This document shows, in pieces, positions 31,001 to 32,965 of a stretch of 32,965 nucleotides of DNA. The notes under the pieces are model-generated. The model saw only the letters and a list, made by a program, of their open reading frames with translations. It ran no database searches and was not told the origin of the DNA. Position numbers and translations under genes: made by a program. How positions within the stretch are numbered: the first letter of the stretch is position 1; every line of letters starts with the position of its first letter. Source of the stretch: Didymodactylos carnosus (lineage: Eukaryota > Rotifera > Eurotatoria > Philodinida > Philodinidae); the NCBI GenBank assembly GCA_905250885.1, contig CAJNOQ010001332.1:1-32965 (forward strand), read 5' to 3'.

Positions 31001-31903
31001 ATTATGAGATTCGCCGCCGATAACTAATATTTACACGCCGCCGCCGAAGACGGAGAAAGTTTTCATCGCCTCGCGCCGCCGCCACCCATGGTAAAAGTTT
31101 CTTTCGTCGTCGCCGAAAATTTTTTATCATGTCTGCCCATAACTCTCTCAGACTTGATTTCTTAACAAAAACTGTCTTTACTTTCAAAAGTAATTAGAAA
31201 AAGCATTCAGAACAAACCAATACGTACAGATATGGATAAATGACTTCTGTAACAGATGTAACATCATAAACTCTTTCAGCTTCAATTGATTTCACGCGTA
31301 TGGGTATACCTGGTACTAATGGACGATTATCTTTACAATAGACATGGTCAAGACTAAATTTCTCACCTAAATGCACAAATACATCATGTATCGTATTAAG
31401 TTCGACCCCAAATGGTGTTATGGGGAGGGGGCTACCGTCATCCCCAGACTTATGATTACTGACATTCATAACTGTATCACAAAGGGAGCTAGTATACTTT
31501 AATACTTAGGCAACTCTAGCATTTTGTTGATAGCTTCCAAATGAGTAGTTCCCTATAGTCTCAGGGTACCCAGTGGGATATTCTATGCTTTTTTCTGTCG
31601 TATTAACCATCTGTTTTTACACATACCAATTTCAAATTTAACTATATTTCGTTGTGATGCTGAAATTAATGTGCCAATAATTGATTTTTTATCACTTGGT
31701 GCTACCGTCTTTTCATCATTGTTTGTTGTTGTTGTTGTTTTTGATAATATTAACGGAAGATATTCGACATGATGTCGATGATCAAGAGTTAAATGAGCAT
31801 TACTACCAGCACCCGTATGTAGTGTATTTTGAACTAAAGCTAATATACCGTCATCAGCATGGATTTGAGTATTATTATTTGTAGTTGCTGTTTCTGAAGA
31901 CAT
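19022..31903 (-). CDS. phospholipase D (PX-PH-PLD type, PLD1/PLD2-like), 24 exons, complete
   Basis: Exons, from the start: 31903-31627, 31471-31228, 30522-30385, 30323-30233, 30178-30113, 30060-29897, 29842-29540, 28972-28810, 28759-28646, 28585-28440, 27987-27858, 27792-27700, 27645-27556, 27500-27326, 27263-27145, 25928-25800, 25738-25628, 25567-25479, 25417-25272, 21240-21173, 21116-20896, 19498-19378, 19315-19217, 19156-19022. They sum to 3432 nt, giving 1143 aa with every junction GT..AG and in phase. The enzyme hydrolyses phosphatidylcholine to phosphatidic acid and choline at membranes. PX spans about 146-290 ([19 protein letters not shown]), PH about 290-410, catalytic motif HKD1 is H540/K542/D547 (HEKCVIID), an acidic/basic low-complexity loop spans about 580-700, and HKD2 is H960/K962/D967 (HSKLMIVD, then [10 protein letters not shown]). 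The C-terminus ends VPNIVWT, like the conserved tail of animal PLD1/2. Long introns hold mobile elements. Confidence 0.95.
19821..20766. mobile_element. fold-back element in a phospholipase D intron
   Basis: The outer arms 19821-20029 and about 20549-20766 are near-identical reverse complements beginning GTCTGTACCAAAATAGAATG; inner arms 20191-20284 and 20451-20546 continue the match. The left side has about 160 extra bases (20030-20188) between outer and inner arms, suggesting a later insertion or a right-side deletion. A spacer of about 165 bases separates the inner arms. No transposase ORF; the open frames over it are fortuitous. It lies wholly inside the 1397-nt intron 19499-20895, whose flanking exons still join in frame. 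Confidence 0.85.
21940..23948. mobile_element. large fold-back element, interrupted by a second element
   Basis: Outer arms 21940-22092 and 23796-23948 (shared AGACTTGCGGTTTTCAGCAT, right arm on the minus strand) are followed inward by arms 23172-23365 and 23572-23787 (shared ACTCTATACATACC, GCCCCATGGCTCC and CCTACCTATTGG on one strand). On the right the two arm segments are contiguous; on the left they are separated by about 1.05 kb. That pattern indicates insertion of another element into the left arm. No transposase visible. Confidence 0.78.
22100..23150. mobile_element. inserted non-autonomous element with GTTCGCTGCGAAC-type ends
   Basis: The left end (GTGCAC then GTTCGCTACGAGCTC) and right end (minus strand, TGCACGA then GTTCGCTGCGAACTC, then ACACTGTAAAAAA) are inverted relatives. 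A third copy of the end motif (TTCGCTGCGAACTGAAAATG, then ACACTGTAAAAAATAAAG) lies inside at 22287-22332. Internal inverted pairs such as CTCTTGTGGCG at about 22915 against CGCCACAAGAGAG at about 23090 suggest further nesting. It sits precisely where the left arm of the surrounding fold-back is broken. Confidence 0.65.
26011..26541. mobile_element. fold-back element family 1, copy B, in a phospholipase D intron
   Basis: The ends (GCACTAGGTTCAAAGAACTG on the left; minus strand GCCAGTTCCAGTTCTCGCTA on the right) and the internal AGAACCGAAAAA, TTTTAGAAG and TGAGTCTCAGGAGCTTTTAG blocks match copy A (18406-18900) read on the opposite strand. It lies in the 1216-nt intron 25929-27144. No coding sequence. 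Confidence 0.72.
27858..28972 (-). other. first HKD catalytic region of phospholipase D
   Basis: Exons 28972-28810, 28759-28646, 28585-28440 and 27987-27858. They contain [14 protein letters not shown], the [11 protein letters not shown] strand, VIRHPDH, the HKD motif [24 protein letters not shown] and LVDLGSDN. The 452-nt intron between 28440 and 27987 holds a GGTAC-rich repeat. Confidence 0.9.
27988..28439 (-). repeat. GGTAC-rich repetitive intron of phospholipase D
   Basis: This 452-nt intron is dense in TCGGTAC, GGTACC, GGTATC and their reverse complements, for example CGGTACTTCTGTACCAGTAC near 28120 and CCTCCGGTACCAAAAATGC near 28328, giving many overlapping short inverted repeats. It looks like a degenerate palindromic satellite or a fold-back element rich in one word. 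Confidence 0.6.
28973..29539 (-). other. 567-nt phospholipase D intron, nothing recognised
   Basis: Flanked by the GTAAGA donor (29539) and the AATTCAG acceptor (28973); it splits a Trp codon. I see no repeat or ORF of note in it. Confidence 0.6.
29540..30178 (-). other. PX-PH linker and PH-domain exons of phospholipase D
   Basis: Exons 30178-30113, 30060-29897 and 29842-29540. The linker reads [27 protein letters not shown], as in PLD enzymes; the PH domain includes [32 protein letters not shown] and the Trp-containing C-terminal helix. This part should help recruit the enzyme to phosphoinositide membranes. Confidence 0.85.
30233..31471 (-). other. PX-domain exons of phospholipase D
   Basis: Exons 31471-31228, 30522-30385 and 30323-30233 encode the phosphoinositide-binding PX domain: the entry strand with [15 protein letters not shown], then [23 protein letters not shown] (the basic Arg-Tyr motif), then FPTRND. 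The splice from 30385 to 30323 (61-nt intron) is chosen over a 58-nt alternative inside the same region because it uses the stronger GTAAGC donor; the alternative changes about ten linker residues only. Confidence 0.85.
30523..31227 (-). other. 705-nt phospholipase D intron with a GC-rich CGCCGCCG cluster
   Basis: Bases 31011-31120 contain CGCCGCCG or close variants at four places (TCGCCGCCGATAAC, ACGCCGCCGCCGAAG, CGCGCCGCCGCCACC, GTCGTCGCCGAAAAT) within otherwise AT-rich intron. The rest shows nothing recognisable. Confidence 0.6.
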
Positions 31904-32100
31904 GCTTTTTTTCTATTAAGAAAAAACTGCCAGACACGAGGAAAAATGCGTTGCTTACCTTGTATTTTTTCTCTTCTTTCTTTCTGTATTATACACCCCG
32001 TTTACACTGCAATTTATATTCTTTTTCTTCCTCTCTATAAGGATGATGGTAGTGTTGCCATTTACAGTGTAGTAGTAGCTTTTTGTTTCGATAGGAAAAA
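31904..32100. other. 5' flank of phospholipase D
   Basis: The start codon at 31903 is the first ATG compatible with the reconstructed frame. Upstream sequence is T/A-rich with no clear TATA box, and I cannot place a promoter. Confidence 0.4.
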
Positions 32101-32345
32101 AAACAATTTTTTATCTTTCGTTACTTGTCTCTCCTTTTAATATGTACAGATGGAGATTGGTGTACTATTCGAACAAACAGTTAGAGAGATATAGTGGTTT
32201 ATCGCCTATAATTCAGGGAGGGTCACCCCCCTCTATATTTTGACATAATGTGGGCTATGACCTAAACAATTTTTTATCTTTCGTTACTTGTCTCTCCTTT
32301 TAATATGTACAGATGAAGATTGGTGTACTATTCGAACAAACAGTT
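32101..32345 (+). repeat. 82-bp direct repeat, period 163
   Basis: 32101-32182 and 32264-32345 match over 82 bases with one difference (TGGAG against TGAAG). Each is followed by a weaker repeat of CCCCTCTATATTTTGA and ATGTGG(G)C(C)TATGACCT, so two tandem units of about 160 bp are present, the second shortened. Confidence 0.9.
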
Positions 32346-32852
32346 CATCCCCTCTCTATATTTTGAAAAAATGTGGCCTATGACCTGAAGTGTTTGCCAT
32401 ATCTTCGTTATCTTGTTTGAAATGCACAGGTTAGGAGTAATTTAGCAATTAATAATTAACTTTAATTAAGATTGCGATTTTCATAGTATTGTAAAATAAC
32501 TCATTCTATTTTATTGCAATGTCAGATCAACGTCGCTGCAGAGTTATTTTGTAGACAAACTTTGGTTGTATATAATAAGCTTTAAAAAGTTTGAAAACTT
32601 TTCCAACGACAAGTGAAACATTGTAAAAAGAGTGTTTTCTAAGTTACTTACTTGTACGCATAACAGGTAATTTTTGAAATCCTTACCACCGATAACAAAT
32701 AATTTTCAAGAAAAATTTTCTCTAGCTAAGTTGTAGCTGATGCCATTCTGCAAAGAATAAGCTGAAGGAAATTTCAGAGCAAAATTTCAAACAGAAGTTA
32801 AATGAAAATTAAAACATTTCAAATTTAATTGTCTTTCCGTCAGTGTGGAGAC
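32346..32852. other. intergenic, no gene seen
   Basis: AT-rich sequence without supportable coding or repeat structure. Confidence 0.5.
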
Positions 32853-32965
32853 ATATCCCGATCGGGATATACTCCCAATCGGGATATATATCCCGATTGG
32901 GATATCATTTTTTGCAGCAAAATTTTTTTTATATCCCGAACGGGATATAGTTTGAAATTATATCC
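32853..32965. repeat. array of ATATCCCG palindromes, cut by the window edge
   Basis: ATATCCCGATCGGGATAT at 32853-32870 is a perfect 18-bp palindrome; 32874-32901 is a perfect 28-bp palindrome built from CCCAATCGGGATAT and its complement; 32931-32948 is ATATCCCGAACGGGATAT with only the central two bases unpaired. The last bases (TATATCC) begin another unit. Confidence 0.9.

Noticed and set aside
1..32965. CRISPR array, tRNA, rRNA or a defence-type gene cluster
   Set aside because: I saw no regularly spaced direct repeats with unique spacers, no tRNA-like T-loop sequences in a fitting context, no rRNA segments and no adjacent co-oriented genes suggesting a system.

Overview
The window reads as eukaryotic, AT-rich nuclear DNA from a small invertebrate. 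Coding regions are cut by very short introns (mostly 50-65 nt, GT..AG), and two genes can be reconstructed through them without any frame break. A PX-PH-PLD phospholipase D with the animal-type C-terminus sits beside a glutathionyl-hydroquinone reductase, a family common in bacteria, fungi and plants but rare in animals, and beside an intronless M28 peptidase. Short introns, transfer-type genes and many decayed or non-autonomous DNA transposons suggest a bdelloid rotifer (Rotaria- or Adineta-like). That is an inference; no rRNA or marker gene confirms it.

Layout. 1-315 (minus): 5' end of a broken Tc1/mariner-type transposase. 1519-1965 (plus): small pseudogene with four in-frame stops. 2547-4289 (plus): intact 580-aa membrane-anchored M28 zinc aminopeptidase. 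4290-6116: intergenic, with a degenerate tandem repeat. 6117-6961 (minus): two-exon, 259-aa protein with an APH/choline-kinase-like catalytic loop. 6962-12991: about 6 kb without a recognisable gene, holding perfect hairpins, a dispersed repeat, and a 382-bp hAT-type non-autonomous element with a perfect 8-bp target duplication nested inside an older inverted-repeat element. 12992-14106 (plus): four-exon glutathionyl-hydroquinone reductase, 315 aa. 14107-19021: intergenic, with an inverted-repeat element carrying half a THAP domain and a ~495-bp fold-back element. 19022-31903 (minus): complete 24-exon phospholipase D, 1143 aa, whose few long introns are filled with fold-back elements. 31904-32965: upstream flank with an 82-bp direct repeat and the start of an array of ATATCCCG palindromes that runs off the window.

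The genes do not form a pathway. They are separately transcribed housekeeping or detoxification genes in a repeat-rich region. I saw no operon, CRISPR array, tRNA, rRNA or defence system. The most unusual aspect is the density and nesting of fold-back (long inverted repeat) elements, three of them inside the introns of one gene whose reading frame stays intact.
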